Positions 8,239 through 16,622 are shown, counted from the stretch's first letter. The stretch: 46,690 nt of DNA from Pseudolabrys sp. (GCA_022841665.1 JALHRB010000028.1:1-46690), one strand, 5' to 3'. A program made the numbers and translations. The notes: generated by a model from the sequence alone, not told the origin.

Positions 8239-9963
8239 ATGCGGCTGGACAAGCTCGCGTCGATCTACGCCCCTCGAGAAAACGACAATATTTGGATCGC
8301 AACGTTAGCAACCTTCTTGGTTGTTTGCGCTTCGTGGACAGTGATTCTTTTCAATTGGATAACGGCAAAGTCCGTTAACAGCGCGCTCGCCGGTTTCTTC
8401 CCTCTGTGGGATGCGTCCGCCTATTACCAGTGCGGAAATCTCTTGATCGACCTCGGACGGTTCCACGGAGGCTTGTGCGACAATCGTCCGATTTATCCGA
8501 GCCTTCTGGCCTCACTCATGATTGTCAGCGGCCGCAACTTGCATGCGCTGTTGCTTCTTCAAGGGGCGCTGGTGAGCGTCGCGATGGTTATGTTTGCGCG
8601 TGAGTTGGCTCGAATAGCCGGATCGATCGGCGCGCTTGTTGGAATTATTTTGCTTGGCGCATTCGCGAGCCGGTACGCATTTGGCAATGTCATGACAGAA
8701 AACGCCGGGCTGGCGCTTGGCTGTATTGCGTTCATGCTGTTGCTGCGTGGCGCCGAGACTTCGACGCCCTGGGTTTCTTATTTTGGCATTGCCGTTCTTT
8801 CCATTGCCCTTAACGCGCGGGCCGGTGCATTTTTTACTCTTCCGGCGGCGGTGCTCTGGGCTTGCTATGATGCACACAGAAACGGACGCGGCGTATTCTG
8901 GGCCTTTTTACTTGCCTCGTGCATGGCTGGGGCTGGCTTCTTTCTAACGTTTGCGCTTCTTAGCTTGAATGGCGTTGCGCCTTCGGGAGCGCATTCAAAT
9001 TTTTCTTGGTATCTATATGGATTTGCAGTTGGCGGAAAAGGTTGGGCTCAGGCCCTGATCGATTATCCGAACCTGAGTCCGGCGGAGCTCTATAAAGTAT
9101 CCCTCAAACTTATCATGGAGCATCCCAGCCTTATCCTCGGGGGACTCGGGCGTAATCTGGTCGAGGTTCTGAGGAATGGCGTGGGACTGTATGGCGGCTA
9201 CGTCCGGGGGTTCGAATCCGTCTTTTGGGGCTTGTGGCTTGCAGGCGTGATCGCCATCGGAGTGCGCTTCAGGGGTTCCAGATATGCGCTTATTGGATTT
9301 CTTGAGGTTGGAAATGTCGTTTCGGGCCCATTCATCTCGCAAGACAACGGAGCGCGTGTCTACGCAGCAACATTGCCGTTGGACGTCGCCGTCGTAGTGG
9401 CCGGATTGCGGCTGATCTTCGATCTCGTATTGAGAAGATCGAGTCGGCTTGGCGCAACGATGCAGACTCTATCGGCCCGGCGTATCCATTTTTTGTTCGC
9501 CGCGGCGCTCATTGCGGCAGTCATCGTTCCCTTCACCCCTGTCCGCAAAGTCGTTTCTTTTGCGAAACTTGACGGGCCACGATGCGCTGACGGTGACAGA
9601 ACGCTGATTACGCAACTGGATCCTGGAAGCGTCGCTATCACGGTTACGGATGGGGTTGCAGCAATATACCCTCCGCGCGCACCGTTGAGTGCCTTATTGA
9701 AATGGAAAGAAAATGACCGGGCAATCGTCGATTCGTTGACGCAGATAAAGCCGCCGTATTCATTTATTCTCGCCTACCAGCGTTCAGCTTTTGGCACTGA
9801 ATACGGTCGCATATTCCCAATGACATGGTCGGGGGATTTGTCAGGGTTTTACGGACAGGTCGTTCAAATATGCTTTCGGGATGCTGACAAGGTGCGAAAT
9901 GATTTGCTGTGGGGTATCAGCTACATTCCGCGTTCGATTTCGCTGATTTCTAAACAGCATTAG
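8239..9963 (+). CDS. Polytopic membrane protein, GT-C-type glycosyltransferase-like
   Basis: 574 residues with about ten to eleven hydrophobic helices and a soluble C-terminal tail of about 130 residues. The layout recalls GT-C glycosyltransferases of the ArnT/PMT type: an acidic residue after the first helix (PLWDASAYYQ), an RPIYPS loop, a TEN motif (VMTENAGLAL) and NARAG before the next helix. Such enzymes use polyprenyl-phosphate sugars in the periplasm. No exact family is claimed. ATG 8239 is preferred over the TTG two codons upstream; the ribosome binding site is weak. Hand counts on sample lines give about 50% GC, far below neighbours, and codon use is relaxed, which suggests acquisition. 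No sugar-pathway genes accompany it. Confidence 0.7.
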   Translation: MRLDKLASIYAPRENDNIWIATLATFLVVCASWTVILFNWITAKSVNSALAGFFPLWDASAYYQCGNLLIDLGRFHGGLCDNRPIYPSLLASLMIVSGRNLHALLLLQGALVSVAMVMFARELARIAGSIGALVGIILLGAFASRYAFGNVMTENAGLALGCIAFMLLLRGAETSTPWVSYFGIAVLSIALNARAGAFFTLPAAVLWACYDAHRNGRGVFWAFLLASCMAGAGFFLTFALLSLNGVAPSGAHSNFSWYLYGFAVGGKGWAQALIDYPNLSPAELYKVSLKLIMEHPSLILGGLGRNLVEVLRNGVGLYGGYVRGFESVFWGLWLAGVIAIGVRFRGSRYALIGFLEVGNVVSGPFISQDNGARVYAATLPLDVAVVVAGLRLIFDLVLRRSSRLGATMQTLSARRIHFLFAAALIAAVIVPFTPVRKVVSFAKLDGPRCADGDRTLITQLDPGSVAITVTDGVAAIYPPRAPLSALLKWKENDRAIVDSLTQIKPPYSFILAYQRSAFGTEYGRIFPMTWSGDLSGFYGQVVQICFRDADKVRNDLLWGISYIPRSISLISKQH

Positions 9964-9997
9964 ATCGGATGTTGCCGCTGCCGGCGTGCTTACACTC

Positions 9998-11083
9998 TCA
10001 CCCGAGCGCCTTCATCACCGCGCCGGCGATCGCCGCGGTGCCGTCCTTGCCGCCGTATTCCATCGGCTTGATGCCGGACGCGTAGGCCTTGTCGACCGCG
10101 CGTTCGATGCGCAAGGCCGCCTCCGCCGCGGGCGCGTGATCGTGCTTGTCGGCGAGCCAGTCGAGCATCATCGCCGCGGACAGGATCATCGCGGTCGGGT
10201 TGGCCTTGCCTTGGCCCATGATGTCGGGCGCGGTGCCGTGGCAGGGCTGGAACACCGCATGCGTGTCGCCGATGTCGGCCGAGGGCGCGATGCCGAGGCC
10301 CCCGATCAGGCCGGCCGCAAGATCGGACAGGATGTCGCCGAACATGTTCTCCATCACCATGACGTCGAAGTCCCACGGCTTCCTCACCATCATGGCGGCG
10401 CAGGCGTCGACATAGAGCATGTCGGTCGGCACGTTCGGATATTTCTTCTTGCGTTCGGCGAAGATCTCGCGCTGCCAGTTGAACGCCTTGAACACGTTGG
10501 CCTTGTCGACCAGCGTGAGGCGCCCCGGGCGCCCGCGCTTCTTGCGCCGCTCGGCCAGCCGCAGCGAGAAGTCGAACAGCCGCTCGGTGGTCTTGCGCGT
10601 GACGACCAGGGTCTCGCGCGCCTCGTCATGCGTCGTGACGCCCTTGCCCATGGAGGCGAACAGGCCTTCGGTCGATTCCCGGATCAGCACCAGGTCGATG
10701 CCGTGCTTATCGGCGCCGACGATCGGGCTCGGCACGCCGGGGATCAGCCGGGCCGGGCGCACGCCGGCATAGAGGTCATAGATGAAGCGCAATTCCACCT
10801 GCGGCATGATCTCGGTGCCGTCGGGATAGCGCACGCTCGGCAGGCCGCAGGCGCCGAGAAAGATGGCGTCGGCCTCGCCGCACAGCTTGATGGTCGCCTC
10901 CGACATTGACTTGCCGGTGGCGCGATATTCCTCCGCGCCGGCCGGCGCCTCGCTGAAGCGGAAGCTCAGGTTCTCCGTCGTCGCCTCGATGCGGCGCAGC
11001 ACGTCCAGCGCCGGGGCCGTGACCTCGTGTCCGATGCCGTCGCCCGGCAGCACGGCAATGTGAAATGCGGAATTGGCGGACAT
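9998..11083 (-). CDS. Isocitrate/isopropylmalate dehydrogenase family oxidoreductase
   Basis: 361-residue beta-decarboxylating dehydrogenase acting on a 2-hydroxy acid with NAD(P) and a divalent metal. The start VLPGDGIGHEV and the family signature MENMFGDILSDLAAGLIGG are clear, as are the RESTEGLF substrate loop and the GTAPDIMGQGKANP stretch. It differs from canonical LeuB in its substrate loop, and resembles the tartrate/D-malate dehydrogenase-type paralogues, so the true substrate may be tartrate, D-malate or another C4 acid. AAGAAGG precedes the ATG. It is divergent from a hydroxypyruvate/2-oxo-tetronate isomerase-like gene, with only 91 bases between them, which supports a role in small sugar-acid use. 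Confidence 0.88.
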   Translation of the reverse strand: MSANSAFHIAVLPGDGIGHEVTAPALDVLRRIEATTENLSFRFSEAPAGAEEYRATGKSMSEATIKLCGEADAIFLGACGLPSVRYPDGTEIMPQVELRFIYDLYAGVRPARLIPGVPSPIVGADKHGIDLVLIRESTEGLFASMGKGVTTHDEARETLVVTRKTTERLFDFSLRLAERRKKRGRPGRLTLVDKANVFKAFNWQREIFAERKKKYPNVPTDMLYVDACAAMMVRKPWDFDVMVMENMFGDILSDLAAGLIGGLGIAPSADIGDTHAVFQPCHGTAPDIMGQGKANPTAMILSAAMMLDWLADKHDHAPAAEAALRIERAVDKAYASGIKPMEYGGKDGTAAIAGAVMKALG

Positions 11084-11174
11084 TGGGGCCTTCTTTGAGC
11101 TTGTTTCGGCGGCGTGGGCCGCTAATCAATACGCCGGCGCGCTCGCGCGCAAGACATCATCGGGGGTGCCTGCC

Positions 11175-11960
11175 ATGCCGCGCTTTGCCGCCAATCTCGG
11201 CTATCTCTACACCGACCGGCCGCTGCTCGAGCGCATCGACGCGGCCGCGGCCAGCGGCTTCAAGGCGATCGAACTGCAATTCCCCTATGACGTGCCGGCC
11301 GCCGCCGTGAAGGCCGCGGTCGAGAAGAACAGGCTCATCGTGCTCGGCGTCAACACGCCGCCGGGCGATCGCCAGGGCGAGTTCGGGCTTGCCGCCGTGC
11401 CGGGGCGCGAGAAGGATTTCGACGCGTTGTTCGCCAAGGCGCTCGACTACATCACCGCCATCGGCGGCAGCGCCATTCATTGCCTGGCCGGCAAGGTCGA
11501 GCCCGAGCAGCGCCCGGCCGCCGAGCGCGCCTATATCGAGAACCTGGCGCGCGCCGCCGGTCTCGCCGCGGCCAAAAACATCGTGCTGCTGATCGAGCCG
11601 ATCAACCCGCGCGACCGGCCCAATTATTTCCTCAACACCGTCGAGCACGCCGCCGACATCATCGCCCAGGTCGGCAAGCCGAACGTGAAGATGCAGTTCG
11701 ATTTCTACCACGCGCAGATCGTGGGCGGCGATCTCATCACCCGATTCGCGAAGTTCCTGCCCGTCATCGGCCATCTGCAATGCGGCGCGGTGCCCTCGCG
11801 CCACGAGCCGGACGAGGGCGAGATCAACTACCCGGCCGTGTTCGAGGCGGTGGATAAGGCCGGCTACAAAGGCTGGATCGGCTGCGAATACCGGCCCCGC
11901 GCGCGCACCGAAGCGGGGCTCAGCTGGGGCAGGCCGTATGGCCTTAACCCCGGCCATTAA
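11175..11960 (+). CDS. Hydroxypyruvate isomerase / 2-oxo-tetronate isomerase-like TIM barrel
   Basis: 261 residues, the usual length for Hyi/OtnI, which interconvert hydroxypyruvate and tartronate semialdehyde or isomerise 2-oxo-tetronates. Features: RFAANLGYLYTDRP at the N-terminus, EAP endonuclease-2-type barrel strands IEPINPRD and MQFDFYHAQ with metal-binding Glu, Asp and His, and a final GCEYRPR. The open frame begins at 11073, inside the divergent gene's upstream region, but ATG 11175 (after GGGGGTG) aligns with the family start; GTG 11166 is a minor alternative. The divergent dehydrogenase gene suggests a short sugar-acid route; no kinase or glycerate-forming partner is seen. Confidence 0.88.
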   Translation: MPRFAANLGYLYTDRPLLERIDAAAASGFKAIELQFPYDVPAAAVKAAVEKNRLIVLGVNTPPGDRQGEFGLAAVPGREKDFDALFAKALDYITAIGGSAIHCLAGKVEPEQRPAAERAYIENLARAAGLAAAKNIVLLIEPINPRDRPNYFLNTVEHAADIIAQVGKPNVKMQFDFYHAQIVGGDLITRFAKFLPVIGHLQCGAVPSRHEPDEGEINYPAVFEAVDKAGYKGWIGCEYRPRARTEAGLSWGRPYGLNPGH

Positions 11961-12029
11961 CCAATAAAGGCCTTGAAAAGCCTCAATTTTCGCCTTTCCC
12001 GGCGGTCGAGAGCTTGCTAAATTTAACGA

Positions 12030-12590
12030 ATGTCAGGACCGGGCAAGAAAGCCGAGGCTGAGGCGGCCACGCCGCTCAAGGACGCCGTGCGCGAGGCGCG
12101 CATCGAGGCGGCCGAGCGCTCCGCCGTCGTCGTCGATCTGCGTGACGCGGAGGCCGCGCGCCTCGAACTGCTCAACGAGGCGCTCGATCCGCTGTTCAAG
12201 GATATTCCGGACGAGGTCGAATTGTTCGACCGCGGCATCTCGCGCGGCGACGTGCCGCGGCTGTGGGTGGACGTCGTCGCCCATGTCGAGATGGGCCACG
12301 ACAAGCGGCAGTACCGCTTCGTGCAGGACACGCGCTACGGCCGCGCCGTGCTGGAGGAAAGCTACGAGGTGCCGGCGATGGTGCAGGCGGTCACGCGCTA
12401 CGTGGCGCGCCGCCTGGTCGAGCGCGAGCGCGCGCTGGCCGACGATGCCGGCGGATCGGTCGCGCAGGGCGTGCTGCGCAGCGCGCGCCGCCGCCGCCGC
12501 TGGCAGGCCATCCGCGCTTTCGTCTACGGCTTGATCGTCGGCATCGGCGCGCTGTTCGCGCTCGCGCTGCTCAACAACCCGGCGCCTTAA
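12030..12590 (+). CDS. Conserved hypothetical protein with C-terminal membrane anchor
   Basis: 186 residues of unknown function. The first 40 residues are charged and probably helical; the middle has a compact region around RLWVDVVAHVEMGHDKRQYR that looks like a folded domain; after an Arg-rich patch (RSARRRRRW) comes a single hydrophobic helix (about residues 163-180) at the very C-terminus, so the protein is probably tail-anchored with the bulk in the cytoplasm. It stands alone between an isomerase gene and a repeat-flanked metallophosphoesterase gene of opposite strand. Base composition matches the chromosome. I recognise it as a rhizobial-type orphan but no named family. Confidence 0.75.
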   Translation: MSGPGKKAEAEAATPLKDAVREARIEAAERSAVVVDLRDAEAARLELLNEALDPLFKDIPDEVELFDRGISRGDVPRLWVDVVAHVEMGHDKRQYRFVQDTRYGRAVLEESYEVPAMVQAVTRYVARRLVERERALADDAGGSVAQGVLRSARRRRRWQAIRAFVYGLIVGIGALFALALLNNPAP

Positions 12591-12624
12591 CTCCTTAACT
12601 GGCAATTGGCAGCCGCAATTTCAG

Positions 12625-12738
12625 CGTCATGCGCGGGCTTGACCCGCGCATCCATGAGGCGCCGCCGTCAGGCGCTTCCTTACAAAAATATGCGAGCGGC
12701 ATGTCATCATGGATTGCCGGGTCAAGCCCGGCAATGAC
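12625..12738. repeat. REP doublet, CGTCAT...ATGAC type
   Basis: Two palindromic units in inverted order: CGTCATGCGCGGGCTTGACC with its partner near 12640-12655, and ATTGCCGGGTCAAGCCCGGCAATGAC at its right end (about 12713-12738). It fills the gap between convergent genes and resembles the block at 13658-13747. Confidence 0.75.
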
Positions 12739-12758
12739 AGCGGAGAGGCGACGTCCAG

Positions 12759-13649
12759 CTACTCGCTCCCCACCAGCATCTCGCGTCCGGTTTCCACCAC
12801 CGTGCCGTCGGCGGTAATGCCGCGCGAGATCATCTCGCAGCGCCAGGCACCGTGCGTGCCCTCGATCTTGTAGAGATTGTAGCCGGCCGCTTCCTTCGCC
12901 ACGCCCGGCCTGGCTGAAGCCGACGGCACGCCCACCGCCGGGATGCGCGTGTCGTTCGGGCCCCACAGCCAATTGATCATGTTCATGTGGTCGTGGCCGT
13001 GCAGGATCAGGTCGGCGCCATACGCCGCGATCAACTGCCGGAAGAGCTGCGCGTCGAGCAATTGCTTGTGCCGCGCGGCGTCGGTCTTCGGCGGGTGGTG
13101 GATGAGCAAGATGCGGAAAAGGTTTTCCTTCTTGAGCTGGTTCAGCACCACCACCAGCTCGGCGAGCTGCTTGGCGCCGAGCCAGCCGGTGGCCAGGAAC
13201 GGCGCGGTCGGCACGCCGCTCGACAGCGCGATCAACGCCACCGGCCCGCGCCGCCGCACGAAGGGAAAGCCGGCGAGCCCCTCGTCGTCGCACATATGCG
13301 GGCCGAACAGCCGCTCCACGTAGGGCGCGGCCTCGCGCACATAGATATCGTGATTGCCGGGCACGAAGGTGACGTCGGCGGGCTTGCCGAGGCTTTCGAG
13401 CCAGGCGCGCCCGGGCGGAAACTCCTCCGGCAGGCCGATATTGGCGATGTCGCCGGTGACCGCGATGTGGTTCGGCGCCTGCGCCTGCATGTCGGCGACG
13501 ATGCGCGCCAGCACGTCCATGTCGTGCACGAAGCGCCGCTTGCGCCGCCAGTTGACGTAGCCGGTGATGCGCTTGCCGATCAGGTCTCGCCAGCCGGGCG
13601 TCGGCAGCGGCCCCAGATGCGGATCGGACAGGTGGGCGAGGGTGAACAT
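12759..13649 (-). CDS. Calcineurin-like metallophosphoesterase
   Basis: 296-residue binuclear metal phosphoesterase of the cyclic-nucleotide phosphodiesterase/Icc-like type. All five blocks are seen: AHLSDPHLG (D-x-H) at the N-terminus, AVTGDIAN (GD), VPGNHDIY (GNHD), LLIHHPP (H) and LHGHDHMN (GHxH). The open frame extends to 13733 into a repeat, but the ATG at 13647-13649 directly starts MFTLAHLSDPHLG and has GGAAGAA before it. Both sides are bounded by REP palindromes, so it is probably monocistronic. Substrate is unknown; cAMP breakdown is only one possibility. Confidence 0.9.
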   Translation of the reverse strand: MFTLAHLSDPHLGPLPTPGWRDLIGKRITGYVNWRRKRRFVHDMDVLARIVADMQAQAPNHIAVTGDIANIGLPEEFPPGRAWLESLGKPADVTFVPGNHDIYVREAAPYVERLFGPHMCDDEGLAGFPFVRRRGPVALIALSSGVPTAPFLATGWLGAKQLAELVVVLNQLKKENLFRILLIHHPPKTDAARHKQLLDAQLFRQLIAAYGADLILHGHDHMNMINWLWGPNDTRIPAVGVPSASARPGVAKEAAGYNLYKIEGTHGAWRCEMISRGITADGTVVETGREMLVGSE

Positions 13650-13657
13650 TATTCTTC

Positions 13658-13747
13658 CGTCATGCCCGGCCTTGTGCCGGGCATCCACGTCTTTCTTCGC
13701 GCTGGAAACTAAAGACGTGGATGGCCGGGACAAGCCCGGCCATGACG
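13658..13747. repeat. REP doublet with long inverted arms
   Basis: CGTCATGCCCGGCCTTGTGC at the left pairs with GGCCGGGACAAGCCCGGCCATGACG at the right, and ACGTCTTT (13688-13695) pairs with AAAGACGT (about 13711-13718). A large stem-loop of about 90 bases results. Same family as 12625-12738 and 41360-41456. Confidence 0.85.
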
Positions 13748-13773
13748 AATGTTGTGCACATGGCAGCCGATAG

Positions 13774-14733
13774 TCACGAATTCCCGATCAATATCCCGGC
13801 GATGAAAACCAGCGTGCCGCCGACCACCACCTGGAACGCCGCCTGCAGGAACGGCGTGTCCATGTAGCGGAAGCGGATCCACGAGATGACCGCGAGCTCG
13901 ATCGCCACCACGATGATGGAGACGATGGTCGCCACCCAGAAATCGGGGATGAGGTAAGGCAGCGTGTGGCCGAGCCCGCCGATCGTCGTCATCAGGCCGG
14001 ACACGGTGCCGCGCAGCCAGGGTGTGCCGCGCCCGGTGAGCGAGCCGTCGTCGGACAGGGCCTCGGCAAAGCCCATCGAGATGCCGGCGCCCACCGACGC
14101 CGCCATGCCGACCAGGAAAGTCTCCCAGGTGCTGTGGGTGGCAAAGGCCGCCGCGAACAGCGGCGCCAGCGTCGACACCGAGCCGTCCATCAGCCCGACC
14201 AGCCCCGGCTGCACATATTGCAGCAGGAACATGCGGCGCGCGGTCTCGTCCTCTTTCTCGCGCGCGCTCGGGGTGAGGATGCTTTCCGAAAGCTTGTGCG
14301 CCAGGTTTTCGTGGCCGGCTTCGGCCTCCGCCAGCTCGATCAGCAACTGCCGTACCGAGGCGTCGCGCGCCGCTTCCGCCGCCCGCCGGTAGAAGCGCTC
14401 GGCTTCGAACTCCATGTTCTCGGCGAACTTGCGTACGTCCTCGAGGCCGAGCGGGCGCGTCAGCCAGAGCGGCTGCTTGGGATGCAGGAAGCCCTTCACG
14501 TCCTGGCGGCGGATCAGCGGCAGGTATTCGCCGAACTTCTGCCGGTAGAGGTCGTAGAGCCGCGTGCGGTGGACGACCTCTTCCTCCGCCATTTCGTCGA
14601 ACACCTTGGCGGAGGAGGGGAACTGCTCGCGCAGGCCTTCGGCGAAGCCGCGGTAGATGCGGCTGTCCTCTTCCTCATTGGTGATGGCGAGCGCCAGCAC
14701 TTCCTGTTCGGTCAGGTCGGCAAAACGTTTCAC
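13774..14733 (-). CDS. mbfA: MbfA: ferritin-like/VIT1-type membrane iron exporter
   Basis: 319 residues in two domains. Residues 1-150 form a ferritin/rubrerythrin-like four-helix part with E-x-x-H metal motifs (EEEVVH at 50-55, EAGHENL at 138-144). From about residue 165 comes a CCC1/VIT1-type membrane domain with GLMDGSVSTLAPLFAAAF and GMAASVGAGISMGFAEALS. This architecture is that of MbfA, shown in Bradyrhizobium and Agrobacterium to export iron and protect from iron and peroxide stress. Start is GTG at 14731-14733 with GGAAGG nearby; the sequence MKRFADLTEQE fits the family start. A perfect iron control element 33 bases upstream indicates repression by Irr when iron is scarce. Confidence 0.93.
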   Translation of the reverse strand: MKRFADLTEQEVLALAITNEEEDSRIYRGFAEGLREQFPSSAKVFDEMAEEEVVHRTRLYDLYRQKFGEYLPLIRRQDVKGFLHPKQPLWLTRPLGLEDVRKFAENMEFEAERFYRRAAEAARDASVRQLLIELAEAEAGHENLAHKLSESILTPSAREKEDETARRMFLLQYVQPGLVGLMDGSVSTLAPLFAAAFATHSTWETFLVGMAASVGAGISMGFAEALSDDGSLTGRGTPWLRGTVSGLMTTIGGLGHTLPYLIPDFWVATIVSIIVVAIELAVISWIRFRYMDTPFLQAAFQVVVGGTLVFIAGILIGNS

Positions 14734-14765
14734 AAAACGGCCCTTCCAGTAGTCGGTTAGCCAGT

Positions 14766-14782
14766 TTTAGAATATTTCTAAA
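14766..14782. promoter_or_regulatory. Irr box / iron control element (ICE)
   Basis: TTTAGAATATTTCTAAA, a perfect 7-3-7 palindrome and an exact match to the TTTAGAA-N3-TTCTAAA form recalled for Irr sites in Rhizobiales. It lies 33 bases ahead of the mbfA start codon, a position suited to repression. Confidence 0.9.
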
Positions 14783-14852
14783 CTAAAAAGTACCTGCTTT
14801 TGCACGAATTTCTGCGATCTCGCGGTAGCCCATTCGTCGGACTCGCGGTCGA

Positions 14853-14858
14853 TATAAT
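14853..14858 (+). promoter_or_regulatory. Possible -10 box of the NUDIX gene
   Basis: Exact TATAAT ending eight bases before the first ATG (14867). A clear -35 is not seen. If used, transcription would begin at or next to the ATG. Confidence 0.4.
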
Positions 14859-14866
14859 ATTCCGTT

Positions 14867-15403
14867 ATGGGAACCGGTATGACAACCGGGAGTTCCGCCT
14901 TGCAGCCTTCGACGCGCCCGCCATGGAGCGCCCAGACCCTACGCCGCGCCGTCGAGCCATTCCTCCGGCGTGTCATGCACTTCTACTGGCGTTTTGCTCG
15001 CGGCGCGACGCTTGGCGCGCGTGGCATGGTGATCGACGCGGCCGGCCGCGTCTTTCTGGTCAAGCACTCCTACGTCGCCGGCTGGCATCTGCCCGGCGGC
15101 GGCGTGGAGACGGGCGAGACCATGCTGAGCGCGCTCACGCGCGAACTGGCCGAGGAAGGCAGCATCACCATCACCGGCCGGCCGGAACTGCATGGCATCT
15201 TCTTCAACGTCCGCAGCTCGCGGCGCGACCATGTCGCGCTCTACATCGTGCGCGACTTCCGGCAGGATACGCCCAAGCGCAACCGTGAGATCGTCGATCA
15301 CGGATTTTTTGCGCCTGACGCTCTGCCGCCCGACACAGGCCGCGCCACCCGCGCGCGCATCGACGAGGTCTTCCGCGGCGCCGCGATCGGCGACCACTGG
15401 TGA
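14867..15403 (+). CDS. NUDIX hydrolase
   Basis: 178-residue pyrophosphohydrolase acting on nucleoside diphosphates linked to another group; substrate not predictable. NUDIX box at residues 78-100: G78, E84, R92, E93, E96, E97 and I100 follow G-x5-E-x7-RE-U-x-EE-x-G-U, but the conserved Gly after EE-x is Ser99 (RELAEEGSI). The N-terminal 35 residues look unstructured. Starts at ATG 14867 or 14879 are both possible; there is no clear ribosome binding site, and a TATAAT box lies immediately before. It is divergent from mbfA and is followed after 41 bases by the Crp/Fnr regulator gene. Confidence 0.87.
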   Translation: MGTGMTTGSSALQPSTRPPWSAQTLRRAVEPFLRRVMHFYWRFARGATLGARGMVIDAAGRVFLVKHSYVAGWHLPGGGVETGETMLSALTRELAEEGSITITGRPELHGIFFNVRSSRRDHVALYIVRDFRQDTPKRNREIVDHGFFAPDALPPDTGRATRARIDEVFRGAAIGDHW

Positions 15404-15444
15404 ATGCGCTATAGTCGCGCCTTCGTTCGCCAGCGAGACGACGA

Positions 15445-16059
15445 ATGCCCAGCCAAAGCCGGATCGACGATTGGCTTCCCGCCGCCGTCCGCGCCGCTGC
15501 GTCCGAGCGCCGGCTGAAAGCGGGCGAGGCGCTGTTCCGCCTCGGCGACAAGACCGCCGGATTTTACGAAGTGATCGCCGGCCGCGTGCGGCTCGCGCGC
15601 GTCGATGCCGCCGGCCATGAGGTGGTTCTGCATGTCGCCCGCCCCGGCGACGTGATCGCCGAGGCGTCGCTGTTTTCGCCGCACTATCATTGCGACGCCA
15701 TCGCCGGCAGCGAGGCGACCGTGCGCCTGTTTCCCAAGCGCGACGTGCTCGCCGCTTTCGACCGGGATCCGCAGGCTGCGCAGGCTTTCACCGCCATGCT
15801 GGCGCGGCAGGTGATGAGCCTGCGGGCCCGCATCGAGCAGCGCAACATCCGCTCCGCGCGCGAGCGCCTGCGTCATTGGCTCGCGCTCAACGCCGGCGGC
15901 GACGGCCGCACGGTCGCGCTGCCCGGGCCGCTCAAGGAGCTGGCGGCCGAACTCGGCCTCACCCATGAGGCGCTCTACCGCACGCTCGCCGCGCTCGAAC
16001 GGTCAGGGGAGATTGAGCGGCTGGAAGGCAAGATCGTGATCGTCCAGGGGCGCCGCTGA
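15445..16059 (+). CDS. Crp/Fnr-family transcriptional regulator
   Basis: 204 residues. The cyclic-nucleotide-type beta-barrel covers about residues 15-110 (GDKTAGFYEVIAGRVRLAR, RPGDVIAEASLF), then the dimer helix and a winged helix with GPLKELAAELGLTHEALYR as HTH. The recognition helix keeps the Glu and Arg at E-x3-R (HEALYR), as in FNR's E-T-V-S-R that reads TTGA half sites. There is no N-terminal cysteine cluster, so it is not an oxygen-sensing FNR; a haem-less DNR-like or ligand-free member is possible. A perfect TTGAC-N4-ATCAA site lies 3.8 kb away before the SHOCT gene (19855-19868), a candidate target by inference. Confidence 0.9.
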   Translation: MPSQSRIDDWLPAAVRAAASERRLKAGEALFRLGDKTAGFYEVIAGRVRLARVDAAGHEVVLHVARPGDVIAEASLFSPHYHCDAIAGSEATVRLFPKRDVLAAFDRDPQAAQAFTAMLARQVMSLRARIEQRNIRSARERLRHWLALNAGGDGRTVALPGPLKELAAELGLTHEALYRTLAALERSGEIERLEGKIVIVQGRR

Positions 16060-16070
16060 AGCCGTGCGTA

Positions 16071-16340
16071 TCACGAATAGTGATAGCGGCACGCGACGGT
16101 CTCCAACGTCTGGCCGTCGCCTTTGCCGGAAACGCGATACACCAGCCGGTGCTCGCCCGTTATGCGTCGCGACCACCAGCCCTTGAGCCCGTATCTGAGC
16201 GGTTCCGGTTTTCCGAGCCCCTTAAACGGAGTGCTCTTGGCGTCGTTGATGAGATCATTGATGGCGCGGAAAACTTTAACGTCGGTGGCCCGCCAGTACT
16301 GGTAGTCGTCCCAGGCCTGGGCGGTCCAAACCAGCTTCAT
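16071..16340 (-). CDS. yoeB: YoeB/Txe-family mRNA interferase toxin
   Basis: 89 residues, the exact size of the family. It begins MKLVWTAQAWDDYQYW and ends ETVACRYHYS; the C-terminal RYHY with its catalytic His-Tyr, and the basic patch GWWSRRITGEHRLVYRV, are the hallmarks of YoeB, a ribosome-dependent ribonuclease of the RelE fold. The gene overlaps the antitoxin gene by four bases (ATGA, 16337-16340), so the two are translationally coupled. It converges with the Crp/Fnr gene, leaving only 11 bases. Confidence 0.94.
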   Translation of the reverse strand: MKLVWTAQAWDDYQYWRATDVKVFRAINDLINDAKSTPFKGLGKPEPLRYGLKGWWSRRITGEHRLVYRVSGKGDGQTLETVACRYHYS

Positions 16341-16606
16341 TTGGCGTCGTGCGGCTCTTCAAGCAAATCGCGCTCGACGACCTTTCCCTTGTCGGCATCT
16401 TCGATCGAGCGCAGGAGCCGCGCCGCATTGGCCGGACTCCGGAGAAGGTGCAGTGTCTCCATCATGCCTTCGTATTCGTCTTCCGACACGAGCACGACAC
16501 TGCGCGCGTTTTGCCGTGTGACGTGCAAGGGCGCACGGCTGTCGCACACTTCGTCCATGTATTTCGCGAGATTGGCGCGTAGCTCGGTATAGGAAATATG
16601 GCTCAT
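16337..16606 (-). CDS. yefM: YefM/Phd-family antitoxin
   Basis: 89 residues: an N-terminal Phd/YefM DNA-binding fold (MSHISYTELRANLAKYMDEV, then APLHVTRQNARSVVLVSEDEY) and an acidic C-terminal tail from about residue 60 that would wrap the toxin. It neutralises the YoeB toxin encoded immediately downstream and autoregulates the operon through the TGTAC palindromes starting 17 bases upstream. The IS1595 element lies just beyond the operator, so the module's upstream context has been cut. Confidence 0.94.
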   Translation of the reverse strand: MSHISYTELRANLAKYMDEVCDSRAPLHVTRQNARSVVLVSEDEYEGMMETLHLLRSPANAARLLRSIEDADKGKVVERDLLEEPHDAK

Positions 16607-16622
16607 GAGGACACCTGCCTTA

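Noticed and set aside
9209-9219. GGTTCGAATCC, resembling a tRNA T-loop
   Set aside because: Lies in frame inside the membrane protein gene, with no acceptor stem, D-arm or anticodon arm around it.
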